Shown here one piece after another: positions 42,296-51,063 of a stretch of DNA of 64,000 nt; position 1 is the stretch's first letter; each line of letters begins with the position of its first letter. Below the pieces are notes generated by a model. The model searched no databases. It saw only the letters and a list, made by a program, of their open reading frames with translations, and was not told the DNA's origin. A program made the position numbers and the translations under genes. The DNA is taken from positions 18,620 to 82,619 of the forward strand of contig NZ_JAHKSI010000007.1 of the NCBI RefSeq assembly GCF_019720915.1. Reading direction: 5' to 3'. The stretch is from Alkalihalobacillus sp. TS-13 (GTDB taxonomy: Bacteria; Bacillota; Bacilli; Bacillales; Fictibacillaceae).

Positions 42296-43345
42296 TTATT
42301 TATTCCTTGAACGATAGAGCAAGTAGATGAAGTATGGTGCACCTAATGCCGCCGTGAAAACACCGGCTGGCACTTCCAATGGGGCGAAGGCGGTTCTTGC
42401 AATCAAATCCGCACCCATCACGAGCAGCGCTCCTACTAATGCGGAAGCCGGAATCAATGCTCCGAATGAAGATCCTACAAGCTTTCGTGCAATGTGCGGT
42501 GCCATCAAACCGACAAATCCGACGCCCCCCACGAAAGCCACTGCACCGCCAGCCAGCGCTGTACTGAAAAGCAATAGGATTAGGCGGTCCTTTTGTACAA
42601 CACTTCCAAACCCTCTTGCAAGGTCTTCACCAAGCTCTTGTACGTTCAACCTACGTGCATACATCCAAACAAATAAAAGGAAGATGAGAATCCATGGTGT
42701 TAATGTCTTCACCTGATTCCAGTTGGCGCCATTCACACTACCGGTTATCCAGATTTGTGCCTGAGTCGCCAAATACAACGGCCCGAATAGGATCATCATG
42801 TTCGTCAGCGCCTGCATCGCTGCTGCAAGACCGATGCCAATCAGTACAAGGCGTACAGGATTGACGCCATTTTTCCATGAAAAAATATAGACAAGGAAAC
42901 CTAGTAATGTCGCCCCGATAAATGCAGCGACCGGCATCCAGTGGATACTCACAGTCAAAGCGTTGCCTCTTCCGCTGAACACTGTTAAGAACGTGACTGC
43001 AGCCAATGAAGCTCCCCCTGTGATCCCTATGATATCAGGGGAAGCAAGCGGATTTCGGATAATCCCTTGTAAAATCGCCCCAGATACGGCTAACGCCATT
43101 CCAGCAATCAACGCCAATAAGATCCGCGGCAGCCGGAAAGACTTGATGACAAGTTCATTCATCGAGTCCCCCATCCCGAGTAACGTCTTTACTACATCAA
43201 CTGGATGGATCTGCATCTGCCCTGTGCCGACACTGATGACCAAAAGCACTAGTGTGAGGACAGTCAGCAACATAATGTATAAGACAGCTTTTTTATCTAG
43301 TAAAAAGGACATCCATTTCGTACGTAAGGGGTGGTATTTACTCAC
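42296..43345 (-). CDS. Iron-siderophore ABC permease, FecCD family (second subunit)
   Basis: Membrane permease of 349 aa with about ten helices, FecCD/BtuC family. It shows GAILQGIIRNPLASPDIIGITGGAS near 90, FVGGVGFVGLMAPHIARKLVG near 270, and ends EVPAGVFTAALGAPYFIYLLYR. It pairs with the gene at 43342 (4-nt overlap) to make a heterodimer, like YfiZ-YfhA of B. subtilis. No ATPase gene is next to it, so a shared one such as YusV is probably used (inference). Confidence 0.92.
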   Translation of the reverse strand: MSKYHPLRTKWMSFLLDKKAVLYIMLLTVLTLVLLVISVGTGQMQIHPVDVVKTLLGMGDSMNELVIKSFRLPRILLALIAGMALAVSGAILQGIIRNPLASPDIIGITGGASLAAVTFLTVFSGRGNALTVSIHWMPVAAFIGATLLGFLVYIFSWKNGVNPVRLVLIGIGLAAAMQALTNMMILFGPLYLATQAQIWITGSVNGANWNQVKTLTPWILIFLLFVWMYARRLNVQELGEDLARGFGSVVQKDRLILLLFSTALAGGAVAFVGGVGFVGLMAPHIARKLVGSSFGALIPASALVGALLVMGADLIARTAFAPLEVPAGVFTAALGAPYFIYLLYRSRNK

Positions 43346-44352
43346 AGTCTATTCAACCCCCTTCTTGCGATGTAGATGAAGAATGGCGTACCAATAAGCG
43401 CAGTCATAACTCCGACAGGCACTTCCTTCGGCATGATGACATACCGTGCACCAATATCAGCGAGCAAAAGTAATATAGCGCCTAACAATCCGCTGTAAGG
43501 AATGATCCATTTGTAATTGATGCCTACAAGCCCTCTTGCAATATGAGGGATAACGATGCCAATGAAACCGATTGGACCTGCTATCGCAACGGCAGAACCC
43601 GCAAGCAATACGATGACCACTGCTGCACTGATCTTGACAAGGACCGTATTTTGACCAAGTCCCGCTGCCACATCGTCCCCCATCGAAAGTGTATTCATCT
43701 GCCCAGTAATCAACAAGGACCCTATCCAGCCAATGATCAGATACGGCAGCATTGCAGTCAGGATGCCGAGCTTTCGTCCCTCAATGGAACCGGTCAGCCA
43801 AAACAGAACTTCCTCCAACGCTTTTTCGTCCAATGCAAGCATGCCCTGCGTCATGGAAGCGAACATCGCTGCCATCGCCGCTCCAGCAAGCGTCAATTTT
43901 ACAGGTGTGAGTCCGTCCCTTCCTAATGAGCCAAGTAAGTAGACAATTAAGGAAGTGACCATTGCACCGAAGAAAGCGATCCACGCAAATTGATGGATTG
44001 ATGATATGGAAAAGAACGTGACTGCAAGAACGATGAAAAAACCAGCTCCGGCATTAATACCGAATATACTCGGTGATGCCAATGGATTCCTTGTGATCCC
44101 CTGCATCAACGCCCCTGCTATCGCCAGACTTGCGCCGACTGCAGCTCCAATGAGCGCCCGCGGCACACGGCTTTCCTGTATGATGATATGTTCATTAGAG
44201 CCATCAAACTGGGTAAATGATTGGATGACCATCCCCCAATTGACGCTAGTATAACCGTAAACGACACTGCACCCGATGAAAAAGACGACTAAGAAGATCC
44301 CTGCGAGGAGACCGACCAACTTTTTCACATTCGTATTTAAAAGTTCCCTCAT
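43342..44352 (-). CDS. Iron-siderophore ABC permease, FecCD family (first subunit)
   Basis: Membrane permease of 336 aa, about ten helices. Motifs: GALMQGITRNPLASPSIFGINAGAGF near 80, AGPIGFIGIVIPHIARGLVG near 258, and EVPVGVMTALIGTPFFIYIARR at the end. It is first in the permease operon, divergent from the binding-protein gene, with a perfect Fur box in the shared gap. The divergent layout is as in B. subtilis yfiY/yfiZ-yfhA. Confidence 0.92.
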   Translation of the reverse strand: MRELLNTNVKKLVGLLAGIFLVVFFIGCSVVYGYTSVNWGMVIQSFTQFDGSNEHIIIQESRVPRALIGAAVGASLAIAGALMQGITRNPLASPSIFGINAGAGFFIVLAVTFFSISSIHQFAWIAFFGAMVTSLIVYLLGSLGRDGLTPVKLTLAGAAMAAMFASMTQGMLALDEKALEEVLFWLTGSIEGRKLGILTAMLPYLIIGWIGSLLITGQMNTLSMGDDVAAGLGQNTVLVKISAAVVIVLLAGSAVAIAGPIGFIGIVIPHIARGLVGINYKWIIPYSGLLGAILLLLADIGARYVIMPKEVPVGVMTALIGTPFFIYIARRGLNRL

Positions 44353-44418
44353 ATGTATAAACCTTTCTTTTTATAACGTTTCCTATTTAAGTCTATTCTT
44401 GCTGGGCTTAACTGTCAA

Positions 44419-44433
44419 TGATAATCATTATCA
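44419..44433. promoter_or_regulatory. Fur box (perfect)
   Basis: TGATAATCATTATCA matches the 7-1-7 Fur consensus exactly. It lies between the divergent siderophore permease and binding-protein genes, just before TTGACA at 44442. Confidence 0.95.
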
Positions 44434-44482
44434 ATTTCTTATTGACAAGGGGATAAAACAGTTATAAACTACTAATTGTGAA

Positions 44483-44497
44483 TGAGATTCATTATCA
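44483..44497. promoter_or_regulatory. Second, weaker Fur box
   Basis: TGAGATTCATTATCA, two mismatches to the consensus, about 27 bp before the binding-protein ATG. Confidence 0.6.
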
Positions 44498-44523
44498 ATA
44501 AAACATTCGGGAGGATATTACAT

Positions 44524-45492
44524 ATGCAAAAATTGAAAGGTTTCAGCTTATTTGCACTTATGTTAACATTCGTTGTTGCACTAGCAGCATGCGGAGGCGG
44601 ATCTGGAGAAGGATCTGAAGAAAAGAAAGACGGAGATAAATCGAAATCTACTATTACCGTAGAACATGCTATGGGAAAAACGAAAGTCCCAGAAAAACCT
44701 GAAAGAGTCGTCATCCTTACAAACGAAGGAACAGAAGCCCTACTTTCTATGGGCGTGAAGCCAGTGGGCGCTGTTCAATCTTGGCTTGGTGATCCTTGGT
44801 ATGACCATATTGCTGACGACATGGAAGGTGTAGAAGTCGTCGGTACAGAAAGTGATATCAACCTTGAAAAGATCGCTTCATTGAATCCTGATCTAATCAT
44901 CGGAAACAAAATGCGCCAGGAAAAGTTTTATGATCAATTGAACGATATTGCACCAACAGTATTCTCAGAGCAATTACGTGGAGACTGGAAAATCAATTTC
45001 AAGCTTTATGCAAAGGCACTGAATAAACAAGAAGAAGGTAAAAAAGTGTTGGCTGATTTCGACCAACGTATTGAAGATATCAAACAAAAGCTTGGCGACA
45101 AGGTAAACCAGGAAGTGTCAGTAGTCCGTTTCTTGGCAGGAAATTCACGTATTTATTTTAAGGATTCATTCTCTGGCGTCATCCTGGAGCAAATCGGTTT
45201 CCAACGTCCTGAGTCACAAGACAAACCTGATTTTGCAGAAGAAGTGACGAAGGAACGTATTCCGGACATGGAAGGTGACATCCTCTTCTACTTCACCTAT
45301 GAAACGGGTGATAAAGAAGCGTCAAAAACAGAGGAAGAATGGACGAATGACACACTGTGGAAGAACCTTGATGTCGTAAAAGAAGGCAACGCCCACCGTG
45401 TTAGCGACGCAATTTGGAATACTGCCGGCGGTGTAAAAGCAGCGAACCTGACATTGGATGACATTGAAAAACACTTTAAAATCGAAGAGTAA
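44524..45492 (+). CDS. Iron-siderophore ABC transporter substrate-binding lipoprotein
   Basis: Lipoprotein of 322 aa of the FhuD/FepB type (PBP fold with a long helix). Lipobox ALAAC (Cys near 23), Ser/Gly/Lys linker, then TITVEHAMGKTKVPEKPERVVILTNEGTEALLSMGVKPVGA, NLEKIASLNPDLIIG and VRFLAGNSRIYFKDSFSGVIL. ATG 44524 has GGGAGG 9 nt before. Repressed by Fur when iron is plentiful, judging by the two boxes. Hydroxamate or citrate-hydroxamate ligands are likely by analogy with YfiY, not shown. Confidence 0.93.
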   Translation: MQKLKGFSLFALMLTFVVALAACGGGSGEGSEEKKDGDKSKSTITVEHAMGKTKVPEKPERVVILTNEGTEALLSMGVKPVGAVQSWLGDPWYDHIADDMEGVEVVGTESDINLEKIASLNPDLIIGNKMRQEKFYDQLNDIAPTVFSEQLRGDWKINFKLYAKALNKQEEGKKVLADFDQRIEDIKQKLGDKVNQEVSVVRFLAGNSRIYFKDSFSGVILEQIGFQRPESQDKPDFAEEVTKERIPDMEGDILFYFTYETGDKEASKTEEEWTNDTLWKNLDVVKEGNAHRVSDAIWNTAGGVKAANLTLDDIEKHFKIEE

Positions 45493-45506
45493 TTAGCCTT
45501 ACTAAG

Positions 45507-45541
45507 AACGTGCAGCCGAAATGCGGCTGCACGTTTTTTTA
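45507..45541 (+). terminator. Terminator of siderophore-binding protein gene
   Basis: CGTGCAGCC and GGCTGCACG with a 7-nt loop, then seven T. Confidence 0.92.
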
Positions 45542-45562
45542 TTGTTTCGCTCTGTTAATATA

Positions 45563-45998
45563 TTGGCGAAATTACTCCCTTTCCGCGGGTCAAGAAAAGC
45601 GGAAGCGATCCGGTTAGGCACGTAGGACACTGGAAAACTGACGAGGAGGCTTTCGCCGCCGCAGGAAGTTTGAAGTGATCCAAGTGACTGGTCGCTAAGC
45701 TGGACATCACTTCTTCGCATTCACCTACTTCCGCAAGCCTCCTCGCTCACTTGCACAGGATCTCAACACAAAAATGAAATCATTTTCGTGTTGAGATGAG
45801 AATTCTAAGAAGCTTTCCTTATGCTGTCTTCGACGATCACCACACGACGTACTTGTACAGGATGTACTGACTTCGACGTTCACCATAGGATGTGGTGGTA
45901 TTTAGTCGAAGTTCATTATTATAGTCGAAGATCCTTAATTCCCTGCGGGGTCTTGCCAGGCTCACTTTCCCGCAGGAGGGTCGTAAATTTCGCTCGGA
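45563..45998 (-). repeat. R1 element, copy i (long form, inverted)
   Basis: Opens CGAAATTACTCCCTTTCCGC, keeps GATCCAAGTGACTGGTCGCT, AAAATGAAATCATTTTCGTG and CTTCGACGTTCACCATAGGA, and ends CCCGCAGGAGGGTCGTAAAT. Part of the CCACGCAGAACC segment is deleted. No gene is seen in this 650-bp gap. Confidence 0.87.
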
Positions 45999-46154
45999 AG
46001 AAATTTCTTAAACCAATCAAAATTACCATTAACGCTGAACTCCTTTTTCTGGTACAAATGTAGGAGTTATAAGGGTGCGATACAAATTTAGTTTATCACT
46101 AATACTGTAGGGAAATAGGATTACTAACCTACTTAATAGAGGATGGTGGAAACA

Positions 46155-47288
46155 ATGAAGGCTGTAACTTTTCAAGGGAAAGAGAAGATGCAAGTCAAAA
46201 AAATAGAAGATCCGACTATCCAAGAGAATACGGATATGATTGTCAGAATAACAGCAAGCGGTATTTGTGGATCTGACCTTCACCTTTATAAAGGCGGAAT
46301 TGAACCTGAACAAGACTATGTTGTCGGCCATGAGCCAATGGGAATTGTAGAAGAAGTAGGCTCTGAGGTTAAGAGATTGAAAAAGGGAGATCGAGTCGTC
46401 ATCCCTTTCAATATCGGTTGCGGAGATTGCTTCTTCTGTAATAACCAGATGGAAAGCCAATGTGACAACTCGAACCCTCATGGGGAACCAGGCGGTCTAT
46501 TCGGTTTTACTGAACTGTTTGGAAATCATCCTGGTGGGCAAGCCGAGTACTTGAGAGTTCCCTATGCAGACTTCACCTCTTTCAAAGTTCCCGAATCAAG
46601 TGAACTGGATGATGAAAGTGTATTATTCCTATCCGATGTCATCCCCACCTCCTACTGGAGTGTCGAACATAGTGGTGTAAAAAAGGGAGATACGGTAGTC
46701 GTTCTGGGTAGTGGTCCAATCGGGTTGATGACTCAGAAATTCGCCTGGTTGAAAGGCGCAAAAAGAGTTATAGCGGTCGATCAAGTCGATCATCGACTCG
46801 AACATGCCCGTAAAACGAACCAAGTCGAAACCTATAACTTTGAAGAACACGAGGAAATCGGCTCTCTCTTGCACGAAAAAACAGAAGGCGGAGCTGATGT
46901 TGTCATTGATTGCGTCGGTATGGACGGCACCGTTCCACCTAACAAAGAATTCGGTTCTGATCGGGATAATCAATTTGGAACCATCAGCCCGATTGTGACA
47001 GCTTCTGAGTCTGTTAGAAAGTTCGGAACTGTGCAATTGACAGGTGTATACGGTACAGAAGCCAACAACTTCCCGCTAGGTGATTTTTTCAGCAGAAACG
47101 TTTCATTGAAGATGGGACAGGCACCCGTCATCCATCTGATGCCAAAATTGTATGAAATGATCGAAGACAAAACCTTCGATCCAACGGATATCATCACTCA
47201 TAAGATTCCGTTGGAAGACGCGGCCAAAGGCTATGACATTTTTGATAAAAAAGAGGATGAAAATATCAAAGTCGTGTTGCAGCCGTGA
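46155..47288 (+). CDS. Zinc-dependent alcohol dehydrogenase (AdhB/formaldehyde dehydrogenase-like)
   Basis: Medium-chain dehydrogenase of 377 aa. Catalytic zinc ligands in GICGSDLH and VGHEPMG; structural zinc Cys in GCGDCFFCNNQMESQCD; Rossmann motif VLGSGPIGLM. The insert MDGTVPPNKEFGSDRDNQFGT is typical of glutathione-independent formaldehyde dehydrogenase-like proteins and of B. subtilis AdhB. GGATGGTGG lies before ATG 46155; the frame's earlier ATG overlaps it. Probably aldehyde or alcohol detoxification; the substrate is open. Confidence 0.92.
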   Translation: MKAVTFQGKEKMQVKKIEDPTIQENTDMIVRITASGICGSDLHLYKGGIEPEQDYVVGHEPMGIVEEVGSEVKRLKKGDRVVIPFNIGCGDCFFCNNQMESQCDNSNPHGEPGGLFGFTELFGNHPGGQAEYLRVPYADFTSFKVPESSELDDESVLFLSDVIPTSYWSVEHSGVKKGDTVVVLGSGPIGLMTQKFAWLKGAKRVIAVDQVDHRLEHARKTNQVETYNFEEHEEIGSLLHEKTEGGADVVIDCVGMDGTVPPNKEFGSDRDNQFGTISPIVTASESVRKFGTVQLTGVYGTEANNFPLGDFFSRNVSLKMGQAPVIHLMPKLYEMIEDKTFDPTDIITHKIPLEDAAKGYDIFDKKEDENIKVVLQP

Positions 47289-47307
47289 ATATGATTTGAG
47301 TAATAAA

Positions 47308-47426
47308 GGGGCTGTCCTAAAAAAGTGTGTCAGACACCTCCAACAGAGCATTTTGTATCAAAACCATGATTTTTCTCAAAATGTTGTTAAGTTCGGAGAG
47401 ACTCAGACACTTTTTGGACAGCCCCC
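47308..47426. repeat. Small dispersed repeat, family A (copy 2)
   Basis: GGGGCTGTCCTAAAAAAGTG, GTCAGACACCTCCAACAG, core AAAATGTTGTTAAGTTCGGA, end CACTTTTTGGACAGCCCCC. Terminal inverted repeats about 20 bp. It sits between convergent adh and GNAT genes and may serve as terminator. Confidence 0.85.
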
Positions 47427-47427
47427 T

Positions 47428-47967
47428 TTAGTCTTGTGGGTTAATGATTGCCAATACTTGATGATCTTCCCATTTCCCATTGATTTTCACATTTTTTCTG
47501 GCTATGCCTTCTTTATGGAAACCAGCTTTCTCCAGCACACGGATTGAACCGATGTTATGTGGCATGACCCCGGCTTCGATCCGATGCAGGTTTAATTCGT
47601 CAAATGCATACTTGACAATCAATTTCACCGCTTCTGTCATATACCCTTTGCCATTATGTTCCTGATCGAGGAAATATCCAATAAAAGCACCTTGAAGAGA
47701 ACCGCGTAGGACTTGGAATAAATCGATTGTTCCGATTAAAGTATCCTCATCATTCTTGTAGACTCCGAAGTGATAACCTAGATCCTTCTCCCTGTTTTCA
47801 TTGAATTGACGTATTCGTTCCTTTTGCCCCTCTATTGTGTAATAATCTTCACTCCGGCTCATCGAAAATTGTTGGAAGAAATCGCTGTTCCTGACGTTTA
47901 AGTCGTGTAGCGCCTCGACTTCTTTTAATGCAATTGGTTTGAGATATACCTTATCCCCTTTAAACAT
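47428..47967 (-). CDS. GNAT N-acetyltransferase (RimJ/RimL-like)
   Basis: GNAT enzyme of 179 aa, acetyl-CoA dependent. VYLKPIALKEVEALHDLNVRN opens the fold, IGYFLDQEHNGKGYMTEAVKLIVKYAFDELNLHRIEAGVMPHNIGSIRVLEKAGFHKEG is the RimJ/RimL core with the CoA loop. The frame also starts at an ATG at 47991 that overlaps the ArsR stop (TAATG). I prefer 47967 because GGGGGAT lies just before it and the family starts there. Third gene of the SRPBCC-ArsR-GNAT operon. Confidence 0.88.
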   Translation of the reverse strand: MFKGDKVYLKPIALKEVEALHDLNVRNSDFFQQFSMSRSEDYYTIEGQKERIRQFNENREKDLGYHFGVYKNDEDTLIGTIDLFQVLRGSLQGAFIGYFLDQEHNGKGYMTEAVKLIVKYAFDELNLHRIEAGVMPHNIGSIRVLEKAGFHKEGIARKNVKINGKWEDHQVLAIINPQD

Positions 47968-47990
47968 ACCTATCCCCCATTTCCGCTTCA

Positions 47991-48326
47991 TTAAGAATTC
48001 GAATCCGATTCATCATTTTCAACATAATGTTTGAGCATATTGAGTTTGTTTTCCCAGAACTTTTCATAATAAGCAAGCCAATCCTTTACTTCTTTTAATG
48101 GTTCGGGATGTAGCTGATAGATTTTATTCCTTCCTGATTTCCTTCCCATAACCAGGTTTGCTTCTGAAAGAATCCGCAAATGCTTTGAAACCGCTGTACG
48201 AGTCATGTCAAAGTGCTCCGTCAATTCGTGGAGAGCCCGATCATTCTGGGAAAGAAGCTTCAATAACTCTCGCCTTGTCGGATCAGCTACTGCTTGAAAG
48301 ACATCATGTTTAGGAGCTGCTGCCAT
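47991..48326 (-). CDS. ArsR-family transcriptional regulator
   Basis: Winged-helix regulator of 111 aa. VFQAVADPTRRELLKLLSQNDRALHELTEHFDMTRTAVSKHLRILSEANLV is the ArsR core, without metal-binding Cys. It lies 6 nt after an SRPBCC gene; such ArsR/SRPBCC pairs are common and the ArsR usually controls the pair. The palindromes at 48760-48804 are the likely operators. Confidence 0.9.
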   Translation of the reverse strand: MAAAPKHDVFQAVADPTRRELLKLLSQNDRALHELTEHFDMTRTAVSKHLRILSEANLVMGRKSGRNKIYQLHPEPLKEVKDWLAYYEKFWENKLNMLKHYVENDESDSNS

Positions 48327-48332
48327 GGTCCT

Positions 48333-48740
48333 TTACACCTCAACATATTCTTTAAGTCTCGGAAGTACTGCCTCTCTCCAACCATGATCCATTCGTTCTC
48401 TGACATCTGCATGCGTGTCACCGGTTTCTGTAACTTTCGTTTCGTCCCAACCGGCATGGATCAATGTAAACTCTGTTTTCCCTTCTAAATCTTTGAGTTC
48501 GAAAGTGACATGCCAATCCTTTCCCCATGAGAAACTGAGGCGATTCGGCGGATTGAGTTCTGTCACTTTACACGGTGAGATTCCATACGGGGAATGCAGG
48601 GAAAATTCATGTCCGAGTTCAGCCTTAAAATCGTTTGGCATGAACCACTCGGCGATCCCCTCGGAAGTTGCCACTGCTTCCCAAACCTTTTGGATTGGTG
48701 CGTTGAACACAGATGATTGTTTGATTGTCTCTACTGTCAT
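48333..48740 (-). CDS. SRPBCC (AHSA1/START-like) domain protein
   Basis: Hydrophobic-ligand-binding fold protein of 135 aa, Aha1 C-terminal family. SSVFNAPIQKVWEAVATSEGIAEWFMP at the start, FELKDLEGKTEFTLIHAGW and MDHGWREAVLPRLKEYVEV at the end. AGGAGG precedes the ATG. First gene of the operon with ArsR and GNAT, under a near-consensus promoter. The ligand is unknown. Confidence 0.9.
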   Translation of the reverse strand: MTVETIKQSSVFNAPIQKVWEAVATSEGIAEWFMPNDFKAELGHEFSLHSPYGISPCKVTELNPPNRLSFSWGKDWHVTFELKDLEGKTEFTLIHAGWDETKVTETGDTHADVRERMDHGWREAVLPRLKEYVEV

Positions 48741-48759
48741 TTCATTTCCTCCTATAAAA

Positions 48760-48811
48760 GAAACCTTTTGGTTTCATATAAATTATAAGTAACCTTTTGG
48801 TTTCATGTCAA
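48760..48811 (-). promoter_or_regulatory. Promoter with twin palindromic operators (SRPBCC-ArsR-GNAT operon)
   Basis: On the minus strand TTGACA (48806-48811), 18-bp spacer, TATAAT (48782-48787). The spacer holds AACCAAAAGGTT (48791-48802), and GAAACCAAAAGGTTTC (48760-48775) follows the -10. A repressor bound to both would block the promoter. Confidence 0.8.
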
Positions 48812-48864
48812 CCTTCTAGATTGCTTGTTTTTTTACTTAAGGCTTTGTTATACTTTATTGTTGA

Positions 48865-49143
48865 TTTTGGCGAAGTTAACTCCCTTTCCGCGGGCTCAAG
48901 AAAAGCGAAAGTGACCCGGTTAGGCACATAGGTCACTGGAAAACTGACGAGGAGGCTGTCGACGACGCAGGAAGTTTGAAGTGATCCAAGTGACTGGTCG
49001 CTGAGCTAGACATCACTTCTTTGCATTCACCTACTTCCGCAAGCCTCCTCTCGGAGTACCTTGCTGTGGGGTCTTGCCTGGATTGCTTTTCCTGCAGGAG
49101 TGTCGCAAATTTCTCTTCAATCAAACTTAGTCAGAAATCAACA
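48865..49143 (-). repeat. R1 element, copy j (medium form, inverted)
   Basis: CGAAGTTAACTCCCTTTCCG, CACTGGAAAACTGACGAGGA, GATCCAAGTGACTGGTCGCT, and ends CTGCAGGAGTGTCGCAAATT. Flanked by AAGGCTTTGTTA and its complement, as in copy e. Confidence 0.85.
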
Positions 49144-49211
49144 GTATTATTTAACAAAGCCTTATTTTAAAATACAGTTAAAGTAAACAATGAAACTCAA
49201 GGAGAGTATCT

Positions 49212-49904
49212 ATGAAACGTATTCTTATCGTGGATGATGAAAAGAAGATTAGAGATGTCATTTCTTCCTATCTCCACAAAGAAGGTTACGTGACGGTAGA
49301 AGCCGATTCCGGAAACGAGGCTTTGAAAGTCCTCAAAGCTACACCAATTGATTTTCTCATCCTAGATTTGATGCTTCCAGATCGATCAGGTGAGGAAGTT
49401 TGTCGTACCATTCGCCAGGAACATTCCCTACCAATTTTGATGTTGACGGCGAAAGTGAAAGAAGACGATAAAATCCAAGGGTTGTCTATCGGTGCAGATG
49501 ATTATATGGTTAAACCATTCAGCCCAAGAGAGCTAATCATGCGAGTAAAAACCATCCTTCGACGTGCAAACGACGATCAACTTTTAGCCGAACGAATCTC
49601 CTACAATGATGGGAATCTGACAATAGATCAAGCAAATCATACTGTACGTTTCCAAGGGGAAAACCTTTCATTGACCCCGAATGAGTTCAAACTTCTTGTC
49701 GTTCTCGCAAAACATCCTGGGCGGATATATACCAGAAATGAACTAATTGAAAAAGTGTTAGGTTTTGATTTTGAAGGGGATACGAGGACCATCGATCAGC
49801 ATGTCAAAAATCTCCGTTATAAAATTGAAAGAAACCCAAAAGAACCTGCTTATATCACTACTATTTATGGTATTGGGTATAAGTTTACAGGAGGCAGAAC
49901 GTGA
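49212..49904 (+). CDS. Two-component response regulator, OmpR family
   Basis: DNA-binding response regulator of 230 aa. Receiver domain 1-118 with acidic pocket DDE (9-11), phospho-Asp in LILDLMLPD near 52, conserved Thr in LTAK and Lys in VKPFSPREL. OmpR winged helix about 133-228 (LSLTPNEFKLLVVLAKHPGRIYTRNELIEKV...IDQHVKNLRYKIE). AAGGAG precedes the ATG. It overlaps the kinase gene by 4 nt. Target candidate is the lipoprotein gene downstream. Confidence 0.95.
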   Translation: MKRILIVDDEKKIRDVISSYLHKEGYVTVEADSGNEALKVLKATPIDFLILDLMLPDRSGEEVCRTIRQEHSLPILMLTAKVKEDDKIQGLSIGADDYMVKPFSPRELIMRVKTILRRANDDQLLAERISYNDGNLTIDQANHTVRFQGENLSLTPNEFKLLVVLAKHPGRIYTRNELIEKVLGFDFEGDTRTIDQHVKNLRYKIERNPKEPAYITTIYGIGYKFTGGRT

Positions 49905-50992
49905 TAAAAGGATTGCATGGTCGTTTAGCTATCAGTTTTATTATTGTCACCTCTACTATTCTAGTCATTGCGAGTATCATCATTATGTTTGAGATCCATT
50001 ACCATTTCGAAATGGCTAAAAGTGAAACGTCAGGCAGTCATAACCTGAACACATATAATCTTCATTTAGAAAAAGCGATGCTCGAATCCATACTTTGGAC
50101 TTCTATAGGAGCACTCGTCCCTGTTTTTATAGTTAGCTATTTCGTAGCGAAAAGATTAGCTGATCCTTTAATAAAAATGAGGTATGCCGCCGAGCGGATG
50201 GCAAAAGGGGACTGGAATACGCGTATTCATATGAAAAATAATGACGAAATAAGTGAGCTTGCAGACTCATTCAATGACCTTGCACGCCAACTTCAAAAAC
50301 AAGAAACTTTGCGGAAGAACATGACAGCTGATATCGCACATGAGCTCCGTACACCATTAGCCACCTTGAAAAGCCATATGGAAGCCTTCGAGGATGATGT
50401 ATGGAAGCCGACAAGAGAACGCTTGGGCTCCTGTACGGAGGAAATCGATCGGCTGATCCACCTTGTTGATGATTTAGAACAACTTAATACGATGGAGTCA
50501 CCTGAGTTCAAATTGAAATTAGAACAAGTGAATATCGATCAGGTCGTCACTCAAAGCATTGAATCTGTCCATAGTGCCTTTTTGCGGAAAAACATCACTT
50601 TAGTGAAAGGAAGCATTCATCGTTCCAAGGTCATTATAGATCAGGAAAGAATGATACAAGTGGTAATAAATCTATTAACGAATGCGTTGAAATACACTCC
50701 ATCTGGCGGAAGGGTCACCGTTACAGTTGAAAAGAAAGACCACTCCATTCTTTTATCTGTTATTGACAACGGAATAGGGATGAGCAAAGAGACCGTTGAT
50801 AGGGTCTTTGAAAGGTTTTACCGTGAGGATGCTTCAAGAAACCGGAAGTCAGGCGGCAGCGGTATTGGTCTTGCTATTGTAAAGCGCTTGGTCGAAGCAC
50901 ATTCTGGGCAGGTTTGGATTCATAGTAAAAAGAATGTCGGTACGTCCGTATATGTCCAATTGCCTATTTTTAGGCAAGAGGACACAATTTGA
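49901..50992 (+). CDS. Two-component sensor histidine kinase
   Basis: Membrane histidine kinase of 363 aa. Two helices (about 8-30 and 58-82) with a small outer loop of about 28 residues containing histidines (EIHYHFEMAK, GSHNLNTYNLHLEK). HAMP about 83-135, HisKA with phospho-His in ADIAHELRTPLATLKSH near 148, ATPase with NLLTNALKYT, DNGIGM and GGSGIGLAIVKRLV. GTG start inside the regulator's stop (GTGA). The short sensor loop suggests sensing at the membrane surface, possibly of metal or envelope state; this is inference. Confidence 0.95.
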   Translation: MIKGLHGRLAISFIIVTSTILVIASIIIMFEIHYHFEMAKSETSGSHNLNTYNLHLEKAMLESILWTSIGALVPVFIVSYFVAKRLADPLIKMRYAAERMAKGDWNTRIHMKNNDEISELADSFNDLARQLQKQETLRKNMTADIAHELRTPLATLKSHMEAFEDDVWKPTRERLGSCTEEIDRLIHLVDDLEQLNTMESPEFKLKLEQVNIDQVVTQSIESVHSAFLRKNITLVKGSIHRSKVIIDQERMIQVVINLLTNALKYTPSGGRVTVTVEKKDHSILLSVIDNGIGMSKETVDRVFERFYREDASRNRKSGGSGIGLAIVKRLVEAHSGQVWIHSKKNVGTSVYVQLPIFRQEDTI

Positions 50993-50995
50993 GGT

Positions 50996-51013
50996 TTCTT
51001 CACAACTTCTTCA
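50996..51013 (+). promoter_or_regulatory. Direct repeat TTCTTCA (candidate response-regulator site)
   Basis: TTCTTCA at 50996 and 51007, 11 bp apart, one helical turn, upstream of the lipoprotein gene. OmpR-family regulators bind such direct repeats. Confidence 0.5.
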
Positions 51014-51063
51014 TAATCCTCTAGTAAAGTTATCTCACAAATGGAGTTTACGGAGGTTAGAAG

